Assembly (NCBI GenBank): GCA_035690485.1
Contig: DASSKL010000078.1
Span: 1 to 56,198 of the forward strand
Length of the DNA stretch: 56,198 nucleotides
From: Mycobacteriales bacterium
GTDB lineage: Bacteria > Actinomycetota > Actinomycetes > JAFAQI01 > DASSKL01
Direction: 5' to 3'
The translations under genes and the position numbers were made by a program. The notes below the pieces were generated by a model. That model saw nothing but the letters and a program-made list of their open reading frames with translations. It was not told the origin of the DNA and did not search any database. Numbering within the stretch: the stretch's first letter is position 1; every line of letters begins with the position of its first letter. Shown in pieces: positions 46,993 through 56,198 of the stretch.

Positions 46993-48006
46993 CTAAGGGC
47001 GGGGCGTCGCGCCGAGGTCGTCGGCGCCGGACTCCGCCCGGCGTATCGCCGGCTCGGCCGCCTGCTGCGCGGCCTGCTGGCCGTCGTTCGCGGACGGGGC
47101 GGCGGCGGTCGGTCCGGTGCTGTTCGACGAGCTGTCGGTGGCGGGCGCATGCGGCCCGTCGGCCTCGAGCTTGGCGATGCGGTTCTCGAGCATCGTCACG
47201 ACCTGCAGGCGGTTGGCGTGGGCGAGCTCGTAGGCCCGCAGCGTCACGAGCTGAGGGACGTCGAGCTGGCGCAGGCGCGCCCGCAGCGAGGCGAGCGTGA
47301 GGTGGTCGATGTCGGGGATCGCCAGGTCGTCGGGGGACAGGTCGGCGCCCTCCGCCGCGGTCGACGGGACGTTCGCGCCGGCCTCCTGGCTCGCCTGCTC
47401 GGCCACCGCGGTCGCGGCACCGGGTGCGCCGGCCTCGATCGCCTGCTCGGACAGCTCCTCGGCCGGTGCGGGAGCGCTGGGCCGGTTGCCGCCCGCCGGT
47501 CGCGTGGTGGTCCTCTTACCGGTGGGCTTGGCTGCGGCGTCCTTGCGCCCGGCCGGCCGGTCGCTGGAGCGGCTGGTGGTGCGCCGCAGCTGGGTCGCCT
47601 TCTCGACCGCGTCACGTGCCTTCTCCGCGACCTCGCGCGCCTCCTCCTCGACCGTGCGCTCCGCCCCGCGGGCGGCCTCGGCGACCGAGCCGTTGGCCGA
47701 CTCGCCGCGAAGCCCGCCCGTCAGGCCGGTGAGCTGGGTGCCGAGGCCCACGGCGTCGCCGGTCATCTTCTGCACGAACGCGATGCCGCGGGCCGCGTAG
47801 CCGAGGTACTCGCGGCGCACGGTCTGCGCCTTCTGGGCGACGAACGCCATGCCGATCAGCGGCAGCTGCGGCGCGATCGTCGGCAGGTTCTTCGCGGTGC
47901 GTACGCCGGACACCACGATCCCGAGGGCGGCGGCCACCGGGGTCGGCAGGTTTCCCGCCACGCCGGTGTGCTCGTCGTGGTTCTGGTCGTCGGGGGTGGC
48001 AGCCAT
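46993..48006 (-). CDS. Lipid-droplet-associated-type protein
   Basis: 337 residues from ATG 48006 (GAGGAA upstream). An N-terminal amphipathic and hydrophobic region (about 20-60, LPTPVAAALGIVVSGVRTA, PLIGMAFVAQKAQ) is followed by a helical stretch and a long Lys/Ala/Pro-rich, low-complexity middle part (about 140-215). A C-terminal helical domain follows (DHLTLASLRARLRQLDVPQLVTL, short form LASLRARLRQLDVPQ, NRIAKLEADGP). Related actinobacterial proteins coat lipid droplets; the mycobacterial counterpart sits between xseA and ispH, as here. Likely a structural or regulatory droplet or membrane-surface protein. Confidence 0.78.
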   Translation of the reverse strand: MAATPDDQNHDEHTGVAGNLPTPVAAALGIVVSGVRTAKNLPTIAPQLPLIGMAFVAQKAQTVRREYLGYAARGIAFVQKMTGDAVGLGTQLTGLTGGLRGESANGSVAEAARGAERTVEEEAREVAEKARDAVEKATQLRRTTSRSSDRPAGRKDAAAKPTGKRTTTRPAGGNRPSAPAPAEELSEQAIEAGAPGAATAVAEQASQEAGANVPSTAAEGADLSPDDLAIPDIDHLTLASLRARLRQLDVPQLVTLRAYELAHANRLQVVTMLENRIAKLEADGPHAPATDSSSNSTGPTAAAPSANDGQQAAQQAAEPAIRRAESGADDLGATPRP

Positions 48007-48153
48007 GGAGAGTTCCTCTGGATCGTGCCCGCAGGCGCGGATGGTCCTGGTCCAGCGTGCCCGGCGCCGTCCGACGGCTAACCGGCGGGGTGGTGTGACG
48101 ATGCCCGCTTCGCGGGACCGGGCGGAGCGGGCCCCGCGACGTACCATCGACAC

Positions 48154-49116
48154 ATGGAATCCACCGGCAAGCGCGTGCTCCTCGCGAAGCCGCGCGGCTA
48201 CTGCGCCGGCGTCGACCGCGCGGTGCAGACGGTGGAGCGGGCACTGGAGACCTATGGCCCGCCGGTCTACGTGCGCAAGCAGATCGTGCACAACCTGCAC
48301 GTGGTGCAGACCCTCGAGGCGCGCGGTGCGATCTTCGTGGAGGAGACCGACGAGGTGCCCGAGGGCGCGCTCGTCGTCTTCTCCGCCCACGGCGTCGCGC
48401 CGACCGTGCACGACGAGGCGCGCGACCGGCAGCTGCGCGCGATCGACGCGACCTGCCCGCTGGTGACGAAGGTGCACTCGGAGGTACGTCGGTTCGCCGG
48501 GCAGGACCTCGACATCCTGCTCATCGGCCACGCCGGCCACGAGGAGGTCATCGGCACCACCGGCGAGGCGCCGGAGCACGTGCACCTGGTCGACGGTCCC
48601 GACGACGTCGCCAACGTGACGGTGCGCGACCCCGACCGGGTGGCCTGGCTCTCCCAGACGACGTTGTCGGTCGACGAGACCAACGCGACGGTCGCGGCCT
48701 TGCGGGAGCGGTTCCCCAACCTGATCGACCCGCCGAGCGACGACATCTGCTACGCGACCCAGAACCGCCAGGGAGCCGTCAAGGCGATCGCCGCCGACAG
48801 CGACCTCGTCATCGTCGTGGGCTCGGCCAACTCCTCGAACTCCGTGCGGTTGGTCGAGGTGGCCCTCGACTCGGGCGCGGGTGCGGCGCGTCTCGTCGAC
48901 CACGCGAGCGAGATCGACGAGGCCTGGCTCGACGGGGTGACGACCGTCGGTGTGACCAGCGGCGCGTCGGTGCCGGAGGAGCTGGTCGTCGAGGTCATGG
49001 AGTGGCTCGCCGCCCGCGGTTTCGGAGACGTCGAGGAGATCACCTCGGCCGAGGAGAACCTCCTGTTCGCGTTGCCCCGCGAGCTGCGCCGGTTGCCCGT
49101 CGCCGAGCGCGGCTGA
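48154..49116 (+). CDS. ispH: 4-hydroxy-3-methylbut-2-enyl diphosphate reductase
   Basis: 320 residues. It makes isopentenyl and dimethylallyl diphosphate in the last step of the MEP pathway. The three cluster-binding cysteines are present: C17 ([12 protein letters not shown]), the [11 protein letters not shown] cysteine and the [11 protein letters not shown] cysteine, together with HGV, HEE and [11 protein letters not shown] substrate motifs. It supplies precursors for the Z-isoprenyl synthase upstream. Convergent with a membrane protein gene through a short hairpin. Confidence 0.97.
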   Translation: MESTGKRVLLAKPRGYCAGVDRAVQTVERALETYGPPVYVRKQIVHNLHVVQTLEARGAIFVEETDEVPEGALVVFSAHGVAPTVHDEARDRQLRAIDATCPLVTKVHSEVRRFAGQDLDILLIGHAGHEEVIGTTGEAPEHVHLVDGPDDVANVTVRDPDRVAWLSQTTLSVDETNATVAALRERFPNLIDPPSDDICYATQNRQGAVKAIAADSDLVIVVGSANSSNSVRLVEVALDSGAGAARLVDHASEIDEAWLDGVTTVGVTSGASVPEELVVEVMEWLAARGFGDVEEITSAEENLLFALPRELRRLPVAERG

Positions 49117-49129
49117 GCCTTCGGCTCAG
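49113..49129. terminator. Hairpin between convergent ispH and DUF6542 genes
   Basis: CTGAGCC-TTC-GGCTCAG, seven perfect base pairs, overlaps the ispH stop codon and ends two bases before the next convergent stop. Both genes can use it; there is no T-run on either side. Confidence 0.55.
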
Positions 49130-49130
49130 G

Positions 49131-49664
49131 TCAGTGCCAGGACGCCGGACGCGTATCCGGCGGCCGGTGCGCGACCGGGTGCTGCTGCAACGCGAGCACC
49201 CGTTGCCGGTGGGCCGTGTGCCGAAGCCCCGCGGTGCCGGCGGCGAGCAGGGTGCCGACGACGAGCACCGGCGCGCCGGTGATGAGCTCGGTAGCGAGCT
49301 CGAGCAGCTCCTGGGTGAGGAAGCTGCCGGTCACGCCCGTCACCTCGATCGTGCCCGCGATCAGCGCGACCAGCACGTAGACGAGTGGCGGCATGACCAC
49401 GGTCGCGCGCAGGCCGTCGATCCGGACCAGCAGCGCGGCCGCCAGGCAGCCGGCACAGAAGCAGATCGCGAACAGGGTGCGCAGCCCGGAGCCGGTGGCC
49501 GCGTCGATGGTGCCGCCGGACACCGAGAGCACCACGGCCAGCAGCACGGCGGCCGGCACGGTGAGCCCGCGGCTGTCGACCAGCCGGGCCACGACCGGGC
49601 TCGTCCCGAGCGCCGTGGACCGTGGCCTGGGTGATCCGAACTCGCGTCCTGCCGAGATCACCAC
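49131..49664 (-). CDS. DUF6542-like integral membrane protein
   Basis: 177 residues from GTG 49664, chosen because GGAGG lies exactly five bases upstream; the frame is open further back. Four hydrophobic helices follow a ~30-residue polar N-terminus (LTVPAAVLLAVVLSV, LRTLFAICFCAGCLAAALLV, VVMPPLVYVLVALIAG, LITGAPVLVVGTLLAAG), then a basic His-rich tail. Position between ispH and ychF matches the mycobacterial membrane protein Rv1111c. Function unknown. Confidence 0.8.
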   Translation of the reverse strand: MVISAGREFGSPRPRSTALGTSPVVARLVDSRGLTVPAAVLLAVVLSVSGGTIDAATGSGLRTLFAICFCAGCLAAALLVRIDGLRATVVMPPLVYVLVALIAGTIEVTGVTGSFLTQELLELATELITGAPVLVVGTLLAAGTAGLRHTAHRQRVLALQQHPVAHRPPDTRPASWH

Positions 49665-49822
49665 GTCGTCCTCCGTCTGCGTCGGCGCCGAGCGGTCGGC
49701 CCATCCACCCCGTGGGCGTGATGTCCGGGTCAGCACGGTAGCCGCCGGATGCCCGGATGGTGCCGCACCACGCGGGGCGTCAAACAAGCCTCACGGCGGC
49801 ACGTCGTGCCCCTCCGCAGCTG

Positions 49823-51004
49823 TCACCAGCCGGATGCGTCGGCCTCGGTCGCCACGGTGGCGGACCGCGGGGCGTCGTCGATCGGGCGCGGCGGTGGCAC
49901 GTCGGCGTCGACGGCACCGGTGTCGCGGATGCGGCGCAGCTGCGGCAGCACCCGCGTCTCCAGGGAGCCGACGGCGGCGTTGTAGTCGCCCACCGCCCGG
50001 CCGAGCGCGCGGCCCATGCGGTCGACGTGACCGGCGAACGTGGCCAATCGGCCGTGCAGCTCGCGCGCCGCGTCGAAGAGCACCCTGGCGTTGTCGGTGA
50101 GCGCTGCCTGCTGCCACGAGAACGCCACCGTGCGCAGCAGCGCGATCAGCGTCGTCGGCGTCGCCACGACGACGCGCCGGCTCATGGCGTGCTCGAGCAG
50201 GCCGGGGTCGTGCTCGAGCGCCGGGGCGAGAAATGCCTCGCCCGGCACGAACAGCACCACGAACTCCGGCGCCGGGCTGACCGCTGACCAGTAGGCCTTG
50301 CCGGCAAGGGCGTCGACGTGCGACCGCAGCTGGCGGGCGTGCCCGGCGAGGTGCTCCTTGCGGCGGGCGTCGTCGCTCGCGTCGGCGGCCTCGAGGTAGG
50401 CGCTCAACGGCACCTTCGCGTCGACGACCACGCTGCGCCCGCCGGACAGCCGCACAACGAGGTCGGGGCGTTGCACCCCGTCGGCCGTCGCCAGCGTCGG
50501 TTGCTCGTCGAAGTCGCAGTGCTCCACCATCCCGGCCACCTCGACCACCCGGCGCAGCTGCATCTCGCCCCAGCGGCCGCGCGCCTGCGGCGCCCGCAGC
50601 GCCCCGACCAGAGACGCGGTCTGCGCGCGCAGCTGCTCCGAGGTCTCGCGGACGAAGCCGACCTGCTCGACGAGCGAGGCGTAGGCCGCCGTCCGTGCCT
50701 GCTCCAACCCCCGCAGCTGGAGCTCGACCCGGTCGAGCGCCTCGCGAAGCGGCACGACCAGCTGCTCGACGGCCTGCCGGCGCTGCTCGAGCTCGCCGGT
50801 GGCTCGGGTCTCCGCCACTCGCAGGCGCCCCTCGGCCAGTGCGACGAACTGCGCGTTGTTGCGCTCCAGCGCCGCCGCCGACAGCTCCTGGAACTGCAGC
50901 GCCATCCGGGCCTGCGCCCCCGCGTTTCGCGCGCCGGCGAACCATGCGCCCAGCGCCGCGCCGAGCAGTAGACCGATGGCGGCCGCCATCACCGTGTTGT
51001 CCAT
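49823..51004 (-). CDS. rmuC: DNA recombination protein RmuC
   Basis: 393 residues from ATG 51004. One N-terminal transmembrane helix (MDNTVMAAAIGLLLGAALG) is followed by a coiled coil (about 30-130) and the RmuC nuclease-like domain (PQARGRWGEMQLRRVVEVAGM, RPDLVVRLSGGRSVVVDAKVPL, LFVPGEAFLAPAL, VVVATPTTLIALLRTVAFSW). RmuC limits rearrangements at inverted repeats; its fold is in the restriction-endonuclease-like superfamily. It is divergent from sbcD, which acts on hairpin DNA too, so the locus groups palindrome-processing functions. Confidence 0.93.
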   Translation of the reverse strand: MDNTVMAAAIGLLLGAALGAWFAGARNAGAQARMALQFQELSAAALERNNAQFVALAEGRLRVAETRATGELEQRRQAVEQLVVPLREALDRVELQLRGLEQARTAAYASLVEQVGFVRETSEQLRAQTASLVGALRAPQARGRWGEMQLRRVVEVAGMVEHCDFDEQPTLATADGVQRPDLVVRLSGGRSVVVDAKVPLSAYLEAADASDDARRKEHLAGHARQLRSHVDALAGKAYWSAVSPAPEFVVLFVPGEAFLAPALEHDPGLLEHAMSRRVVVATPTTLIALLRTVAFSWQQAALTDNARVLFDAARELHGRLATFAGHVDRMGRALGRAVGDYNAAVGSLETRVLPQLRRIRDTGAVDADVPPPRPIDDAPRSATVATEADASGW

Positions 51005-51140
51005 CCGCCGACCTTCGCGCGAGGGTGTGACAGAACCGCCCCGGACCGCGGCCGCCGCAGCCGGTGGACGGCGACCGGCTCGACCGGGCTCGGCGTGTCG
51101 TCCCGTCGTTTTGTCGGTGGCCCCGCCTACCGTCCGAAAC

Positions 51141-52292
51141 ATGCTCGTGCTGCACACCTCCGACTGGCATCTCGGCCGGTCGTTCCACGGCGCCGACCTC
51201 ACCGGTGCGCAGGCCGCCGTGCTCGACCACCTGGTCGACGTGGTGCGCGAGGAGCGGGTCGGCCTCGTCCTGATCGCGGGCGACCTCTACGACCGGGCGC
51301 TTCCGCCGGTCTCCGCCGTCGAACTGTGGGGCGACACGGCCGAGCGGCTCGTCGACGCCGGTGCACAGGTCGTGGTCGTCAGCGGCAACCACGACTCGGC
51401 CCGCCGGTTGGGCGGGGGCGCCGGGTTGCTCGAGCGCGCCGGCGTACACATCCGCACCGATCCCTCCCGGGCGGCCGACCCGGTGCTGCTCGACCTCGAC
51501 GGTGCCGCGCTCGCGGTCTACCCGATCCCCTACCTGGAGCCGTCGGTCGCCGCCGATCTGGTCGAGGGCGCGCGGCCCACGCACGCCACGGTGCTGCGCG
51601 CCGCGGCCGAGCGGTGCCGCTTCGATCTGGCGGGCCGGTCGGGGGTGCGCGGCATCGCCGTCGCCCACGCGTTCGTCGCCGGCGGCGAGGAGTGCGCGAG
51701 CGAGCGCGCGCTGACGGTCGGCGGGGCGGCGCAGGTGTCCGCCGGCACCTTCGCGGGCTTCGACTACGTCGCGCTCGGTCACCTGCACGGTCGGCAGGTG
51801 CTCGGCGAGGGCCAGCTGCGCTACTCCGGCTCCCCGCTCGCCTACTCCTTCTCCGAGGAGCGCCACCACAAGGGTGCGTGGCTGCTCGACATCGGCACCG
51901 ACGGCGTACGCCGCGTCCACGAGGTCGACCTGCCGGTCCCGCGCCGGCTCGCCCGGTTGCGCGGGACGCTCGAGGACCTGCTGGCCGCGCCGGTCTACTC
52001 CGAGGTCGAGGGCAGCTGGGTCTCGGTCACGCTGACCGACACCCGCTGCCCCGCCGGCGCCATGCCGCGGCTGCAGCGCCGGTTCCCGCACGCCGTCGAG
52101 CTGACGTGGGAGCCGGCCGGGGGCGTCGTCGACCTCACCGGCAGCTACACGGCGAGGGTCGCGCAGCGCGACGACCTCGAGGTGGTCGGCGAGTTCGTCA
52201 GGCACGTCCGCAACACGCCGGCCGACGCCGAGGAGGCGACCGTCCTGCACGACGCCGTCGAGGCGGCGACGCGCACCCCCGTCGAGGTCTGA
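51141..52292 (+). CDS. sbcD: Exonuclease subunit SbcD
   Basis: 383 residues from ATG 51141. The calcineurin-like phosphoesterase motifs appear in order: DWHLGR (8-13), GDLYDR, GNHDS, H in AHAF and GHLHG. Two Mn ions are bound by these. With SbcC it opens hairpins and processes protein-blocked DNA ends. The stop and the sbcC start overlap (TGATG), so the subunits are made together. Confidence 0.96.
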   Translation: MLVLHTSDWHLGRSFHGADLTGAQAAVLDHLVDVVREERVGLVLIAGDLYDRALPPVSAVELWGDTAERLVDAGAQVVVVSGNHDSARRLGGGAGLLERAGVHIRTDPSRAADPVLLDLDGAALAVYPIPYLEPSVAADLVEGARPTHATVLRAAAERCRFDLAGRSGVRGIAVAHAFVAGGEECASERALTVGGAAQVSAGTFAGFDYVALGHLHGRQVLGEGQLRYSGSPLAYSFSEERHHKGAWLLDIGTDGVRRVHEVDLPVPRRLARLRGTLEDLLAAPVYSEVEGSWVSVTLTDTRCPAGAMPRLQRRFPHAVELTWEPAGGVVDLTGSYTARVAQRDDLEVVGEFVRHVRNTPADAEEATVLHDAVEAATRTPVEV

Positions 52293-55063
52293 TGCGGCCC
52301 CATCGGCTGACGCTCTCGGCGTTCGGGCCCTTCCCCGGCGAGGAGACCGTCGACTTCGACGAGGTCGGCGCCGCCGGGCTGCTCCTGCTGCACGGGGAGA
52401 CCGGCGCCGGCAAGACGTCGATCCTCGACGCCGTCGGCTACGCGCTCTACGGCGCGGTCCCCGGGGAGCGGGGCGTGCGCGGCCTGCGGTGCGAGCACGC
52501 GGGCGCCGCTGCCGAGACGTGGGTGCTGCTGGAGTTCTCGGTCGGGGAGCGCAGGTTCCGCATCCGGCGCTCGCCGAAGCAAGACGTGCCGAAGCAGCGC
52601 GGCACCGGCACGACGACCCGCCAGCCCGCCGCGCAGCTCGACGAGTGGCTCGGGGGTGGCTGGCAGACGGTGTCGACCCGTCTCGACGAGGTGGGGCTGA
52701 CGGTCGGTGACGCGGTCGGCCTGACCGTGGAGCAGTTCCACCAGGTCGTCCTGCTCCCGCAAGGCCGGTTCGCCGCCTTCCTGCACGCGCCGGCGGACCA
52801 GCGGGAGAAGCTGCTGCGCAGCCTCTTCGGCACGGCCCGCTTCGCGCGGGTCGAGGACGAGCTCGCCGCTCATCGGCGCCGGGTGCAGGAGGAGCGCGAC
52901 GAGCTCGCCCGTCAGGCCGACCTCGAGGTGCTCGGGCTGGCTCGCCGCGTCGGCAGCGAGGAGCCCGGCGACGGCCGCCGTTCCGACTGGGCGCACGGCA
53001 TCGCCGCGCGGCTCGAGGCGGAGCTCGCCACGGCCGACGCCGCAGCCGCGCAGGCCCAGCAGCACCGAGCCGCCGCGGCCGAGACCCTCGCCGCAACCCG
53101 GGAGCTGGCGGTCGCGCAGCAGCGGCGTCGCGAGCTCGAGGACCGGCTGACCCGGTCCCGGGCCGAGGCACCCGCCCACGAGGCCCGGCGCGACCGGCTT
53201 CGCCGCGCGCGCCTCGCCGCGCCGCTCACCGGTGATCTCGCCCGTGAGGCGGAGCTCGCCGCCACCCTGCGCCGGACGGTCGTCGCGGCGGAGCGAGCCG
53301 TGTCGGTGCTTCCTCCCGACGTCGACCACGTCGTGCCGGCACTGCGCGCGGCCGAACGCGATGCGCTCGACGCGTGCGCCAACGTCCGGGCGCTTCTGCC
53401 GCTCGCCGGAGAGTTGGCGGCCGATGAGACCGAGTTGTCCGCGGTGCTGGCCGGCATCGCCCGGGCCGCACGCACCGAGGCAGCAGCACGGCTGGCGGCC
53501 GGTCGCTCGTTCGCCGAGACCCGCGCGGCAGTCGATGGCTTGGAGCAGCAGCTTCGTGCCGCCCGCGACCGGGCGCTCGACGCCCGCGAGCACTGGCTCG
53601 ACCTGGCCCGCAGGCGCCTCGAAGGGATGGCGGCCGAGCTCGCCGCCGGGCTCGTCGACGGCGAGCCGTGCGCGGTCTGCGGCAGCAACGACCATCCGGC
53701 TCCGGCCAGGCCGGCCGAGGGTGCGGTCGGCAAGGACCAGGAGGACGCCGCCCGGGTCGCCGCGGAGGCCGCGCAGGCGGCCGCCGACGCCGTGCAACGG
53801 CGCCGGCACGAGGCCGAGGCCGCACTCGCCCCGCTCCTGGCCGAGGCCGGCACCGACGACCTCGCCGTTTTGGAGGCCGCGGTGGCGGATGCCGATGCCG
53901 CCTGCGCCGCGGCGGCAGCCGACCTCCCCGCCGAGACCCGGCCCGCCGACGGTCACGCGAGCGTCCTGCAGGCACGCGCCGCCGCGTTGCGCGCGACAAC
54001 CGCCGAGCGGCGCGCGCGACTCGACGCGGCGCGTGGCGGCGAACGGACCCTCGAGGACCGTCTGGGCCGGTTGACCCGGAGGGCCGAGGACTGCGCCGCA
54101 GCGGCCGATGCGCTGCAGGTTGTCGAGCGTGCCGGTGCCGAGCACGCTGCAGCCGTCGCGGCCCTCGCCGGCGCCGTCACGGCCGCGGGGTTCACCGACG
54201 TGGCAGCGGCGCGTGGGGCTCTGCTGTCGGCCGCTCAGGTCGAGAACGAGGAGGCGGGCCTGGCGGCCTACGACGACGAGATCCGTTCGGTCGTCGCCCT
54301 GCTCGCCGAGCCGCAGCTGCAGGTCGACCTCGACCCGCCTGCCGACGAGGCCGCTGCACGTGCGGCGGCCGAGCTGGCGCAACGGCGGCACGAAGAAGCC
54401 GTCGAGGCGCGAGCCCGCCTCCGTGCGGCGACCGAGGCCGCGCAGGCGACTGCCGGCCGGCTCGCCGACCTCGAGCGCCGCCTCGCCCCGGTCGAGCAGC
54501 GGCTGGCGCTGGTCGCGGGCCTCGCCGAGCTGGCAGCGGGAGGCGCGGGCAACCGGCTCAACATGACCTTGTCCGCGTTCGTGCTGGCCGCCCGGCTCGA
54601 GGCGGTCGCGGTCCGCGCGAGCGCGCGACTGTCGCACATGACGAGCGGCCGCTACACCCTCGTGCACACCGACGACCTGCTCGACGGGCGCCGTCGCAGC
54701 GGCCTCGGCCTCGCCGTCCGCGACCTGTGGACCGGTGGCGAGCGACCGACGTCGTCGCTGTCCGGCGGCGAGACGTTCATGACCGCGCTGTCGCTGGCCC
54801 TCGGGCTGGCCGACGTGGTCGCGGAGGAGACGGGCGGCCGGCGGCTTGACACGCTGTTCGTCGACGAGGGCTTCGGGTCGCTCGACGACAACGCGCTCGA
54901 CCGGGTGATGGAGGTGCTCGACGGGCTGCGCGACGGCGGCCGGCTGGTCGGGCTGGTCAGCCACGTCGCCGAGCTGCAGCGGCGGGCGCCGGCGCGGCTC
55001 GAGGTGCTGCGTGGCGAGTCGGGGTCGACGCTGCGCGCGCACCCCGCACCCCTCGCCGACTGA
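52292..55063 (+). CDS. sbcC: Exonuclease subunit SbcC (SMC-like ATPase)
   Basis: 923 residues. N-terminal Walker A GETGAGKTSIL with ALYGAVPGER, long Ala/Arg/Glu coiled coils on both sides of a zinc hook CAVCG (C460, C463), then the ABC signature SLSGGETFMTALSLALGLAD (826 region) and Walker B DTLFVDEGFGSLD with D-loop. The zinc hook joins two complexes, and ATP binding opens the SbcD nuclease. The coiled coils are shorter than in E. coli SbcC (about 1,050 residues), as is usual in actinomycetes. Confidence 0.96.
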   Translation: MRPHRLTLSAFGPFPGEETVDFDEVGAAGLLLLHGETGAGKTSILDAVGYALYGAVPGERGVRGLRCEHAGAAAETWVLLEFSVGERRFRIRRSPKQDVPKQRGTGTTTRQPAAQLDEWLGGGWQTVSTRLDEVGLTVGDAVGLTVEQFHQVVLLPQGRFAAFLHAPADQREKLLRSLFGTARFARVEDELAAHRRRVQEERDELARQADLEVLGLARRVGSEEPGDGRRSDWAHGIAARLEAELATADAAAAQAQQHRAAAAETLAATRELAVAQQRRRELEDRLTRSRAEAPAHEARRDRLRRARLAAPLTGDLAREAELAATLRRTVVAAERAVSVLPPDVDHVVPALRAAERDALDACANVRALLPLAGELAADETELSAVLAGIARAARTEAAARLAAGRSFAETRAAVDGLEQQLRAARDRALDAREHWLDLARRRLEGMAAELAAGLVDGEPCAVCGSNDHPAPARPAEGAVGKDQEDAARVAAEAAQAAADAVQRRRHEAEAALAPLLAEAGTDDLAVLEAAVADADAACAAAAADLPAETRPADGHASVLQARAAALRATTAERRARLDAARGGERTLEDRLGRLTRRAEDCAAAADALQVVERAGAEHAAAVAALAGAVTAAGFTDVAAARGALLSAAQVENEEAGLAAYDDEIRSVVALLAEPQLQVDLDPPADEAAARAAAELAQRRHEEAVEARARLRAATEAAQATAGRLADLERRLAPVEQRLALVAGLAELAAGGAGNRLNMTLSAFVLAARLEAVAVRASARLSHMTSGRYTLVHTDDLLDGRRRSGLGLAVRDLWTGGERPTSSLSGGETFMTALSLALGLADVVAEETGGRRLDTLFVDEGFGSLDDNALDRVMEVLDGLRDGGRLVGLVSHVAELQRRAPARLEVLRGESGSTLRAHPAPLAD

Positions 55064-55105
55064 GGCCCCCGGCCGACCGCGGTCGCGCAGGTAGCGTGGT
55101 CCGTC

Positions 55106-56182
55106 GTGAGTCTGACCATCGGCATCGTCGGGTTGCCCAACGTCGGCAAGTCGACGTTGTTCAACGCGCTGACCAAGAACGACGTGCTCGCGGCCAACTA
55201 CCCGTTCGCCACGATCGAGCCCAACGTCGGCGTGGTGCCGGTGCCCGACGAGCGGCTCACTCGCCTCTCGGCCATGTTCGACTCGGCCCGGATCGTGCCC
55301 GCGACGGTCAGCTTCGTCGACATCGCCGGGCTCGTGCGCGGCGCCAGCGAGGGGCAGGGGCTGGGCAACCGGTTCCTCGCCAACATCCGCGAGTCCGACG
55401 CGATCTGCCAGGTCGTGCGGGTGTTCACCGACCCCGACGTCACCCACGTCGAGGGCCGCATCGACGCCGCCGACGACATCGCCACGATCAACACCGAGCT
55501 CGTGCTCGCCGACCTCGCCACCGTCGACAACCGGCTGGCAAGGCTCGAGCGCGAGGCGCGGATGCGTCCCGAGAAGCGGGCGGAGCTCGCCGCCGTGCAG
55601 GCCGCCCGCGCCGTGCTCGACGAAGGCCGTCCGGTCTCGTCGGCGCCGGAGATCGACCGGGAGGCCCTGCGCGAGCTGTCGCTGCTCACGGCCAAGCCGT
55701 TCATCTACGTCTTCAACCTCGACGACGACGCGCTGGTCGACGCCGACCTCAAGGCCAAGCTCGCCGACCTCGTCGCCCCCGCCGACGCGGTCTTCCTCTG
55801 CGCCAAGATCGAGGCCGAGCTGACCGAGCTGCCCGACGAGGAGGCCGCCGAGCTGCTCGCCGAGCTCGGTCAAGGCGAGCCCGGCCTGCACCAGCTGATC
55901 CGCGTGGGCTTCCACACCCTCGGCCTGCAGACGTTCCTGACCGCCGGGCCCAAGGAGTCGCGGGCCTGGACGATCCGTCAGGGCTCGACCGCGCCCGAGG
56001 CCGCCGGTGTCATCCACACCGACTTCCAGCGCGGGTTCATCAAGGCGGAGATCGTCTCGTTCGACGACCTCGTCTCGGCCGGCTCGATGGCCGACGCCCG
56101 CGCCGCCGGGAAGGTGCGCATGGAGGGCAAGGACTACGTCATGCAGGACGGCGACGTGGTCGAGTTCCGCTTCAACGTCTGA
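55106..56182 (+). CDS. ychF: Redox-regulated ATPase/ribosome-binding protein YchF
   Basis: 358 residues from GTG 55106, complete to the stop. P-loop GLPNVGKSTLFNAL, switch region (ATIEPNVGVVPVPDERL), DxxG (DIAGLVRGASEGQGLGNRFL), and the altered specificity motif NLDD in place of NKxD, consistent with ATP preference. A helical A domain and a C-terminal TGS domain (about 275-358, LQTFLTAGPKESRAWTI, GKDYVMQDGDVVEFRF) complete it. It binds ribosomes and modulates the oxidative stress response. Last gene of the window. Confidence 0.97.
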   Translation: MSLTIGIVGLPNVGKSTLFNALTKNDVLAANYPFATIEPNVGVVPVPDERLTRLSAMFDSARIVPATVSFVDIAGLVRGASEGQGLGNRFLANIRESDAICQVVRVFTDPDVTHVEGRIDAADDIATINTELVLADLATVDNRLARLEREARMRPEKRAELAAVQAARAVLDEGRPVSSAPEIDREALRELSLLTAKPFIYVFNLDDDALVDADLKAKLADLVAPADAVFLCAKIEAELTELPDEEAAELLAELGQGEPGLHQLIRVGFHTLGLQTFLTAGPKESRAWTIRQGSTAPEAAGVIHTDFQRGFIKAEIVSFDDLVSAGSMADARAAGKVRMEGKDYVMQDGDVVEFRFNV

Positions 56183-56198
56183 GCCGCTGCGTCTCCCG

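Noticed and set aside
49791-53171. Long minus-strand frame over rmuC, sbcD and sbcC
   Set aside because: Shadow of the true genes; no start signal and compositionally random.
52145-56017. A very long open minus-strand frame across sbcC and ychF
   Set aside because: It is Arg/Gly/Leu-rich low-complexity sequence with no family motif or ribosome site; such antisense frames are expected from high GC and the codon pattern of the real genes.

Overview
The window is about 56 kb of very GC-rich DNA with many GTG starts, dense ATGA/GTGA gene overlaps and SD-led genes. This points to an actinomycete. A mycothiol S-conjugate amidase (mca, 9922-10806), a short-chain Z-isoprenyl synthase, a PIN-PhoH2 protein, a lipid-droplet-type protein, two DUF-type actinobacterial membrane proteins and ispH support a mycothiol-producing member of the Actinomycetes. 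From memory, the backbone follows the order of Mycobacterium tuberculosis Rv1080c to Rv1112: greA, mca, small membrane protein, DUF255 protein, Z-FPP synthase, phoH2, fum, glpX, DUF4245, xseB, xseA, lipid-droplet protein, ispH, membrane protein, ychF. I cannot place the genus. I recognise no rRNA, tRNA, CRISPR array, prophage, transposase or integrase, and no gap longer than 300 bases lacks a gene.

Layout. 1-129: 5' end of a secreted protein (minus). 328-3721: VWA protein and MoxR-like AAA+ ATPase (minus). 3787-5902: FIST sensory-domain protein overlapping a ROK sugar kinase (plus). 5912-8025: DHA2 drug exporter with its MarR regulator (minus). 8142-11026: threonine ammonia-lyase, greA, mca and a small membrane protein (backbone). 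11108-12728: Zn-ribbon/OB protein and SCP2-type thiolase, ended by a very strong hairpin. 12858-17343: a probable nitric-oxide or redox-stress group (DsbA-like, helical-DUF2249 fusion, NnrS-like membrane protein, three-cysteine Fe-S-type regulator, small Cys-rich protein), with pncA and a cupin pair. 17459-18991: GMC oxidoreductase. 19119-22303: small ORF, response regulator, histidine kinase, GerMN lipoprotein, small ORF. 22397-23680: cytochrome P450. 24053-26220: VOC / DUF5519 / cupin operon divergent from a TetR regulator, with a visible promoter and operator. 26268-28247: DUF255 thioredoxin-fold protein.

28328-31761 holds a GTP-dependent PEP carboxykinase directly followed by a divergent member of the unrelated ATP-dependent PEP carboxykinase family. 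31836-35797: Z-isoprenyl synthase, PhoH2, rhomboid protease, secreted lytic transglycosylase. 35791-40669 (minus): glpX, a long structured inverted repeat, class I (Fe-S) fumarase, class II fumarase and a ferritin-like protein. Together with the PEP carboxykinases this makes a gluconeogenesis/C4-acid neighbourhood that carries two pairs of same-function enzymes of different families. 40743-43756 (minus): molybdate uptake operon with an HTH-Mop regulator. 43870-45773: TetR regulator, DUF4245, and a GNAT gene wedged between the divided xseB and xseA. 45763-56182: xseA, lipid-droplet protein, ispH, DUF6542, rmuC, sbcD-sbcC, ychF (DNA repair and housekeeping).

Most unusual items: the tandem PEP carboxykinases, the antisense GNAT gene separating xseA from xseB, the in-frame DUF2249 fusion with an internal ribosome site, the TetR-controlled VOC/DUF5519/cupin operon, the 70-residue Cys-rich protein facing the Fe-S-type regulator, and the nested inverted repeat at 39511-39577.
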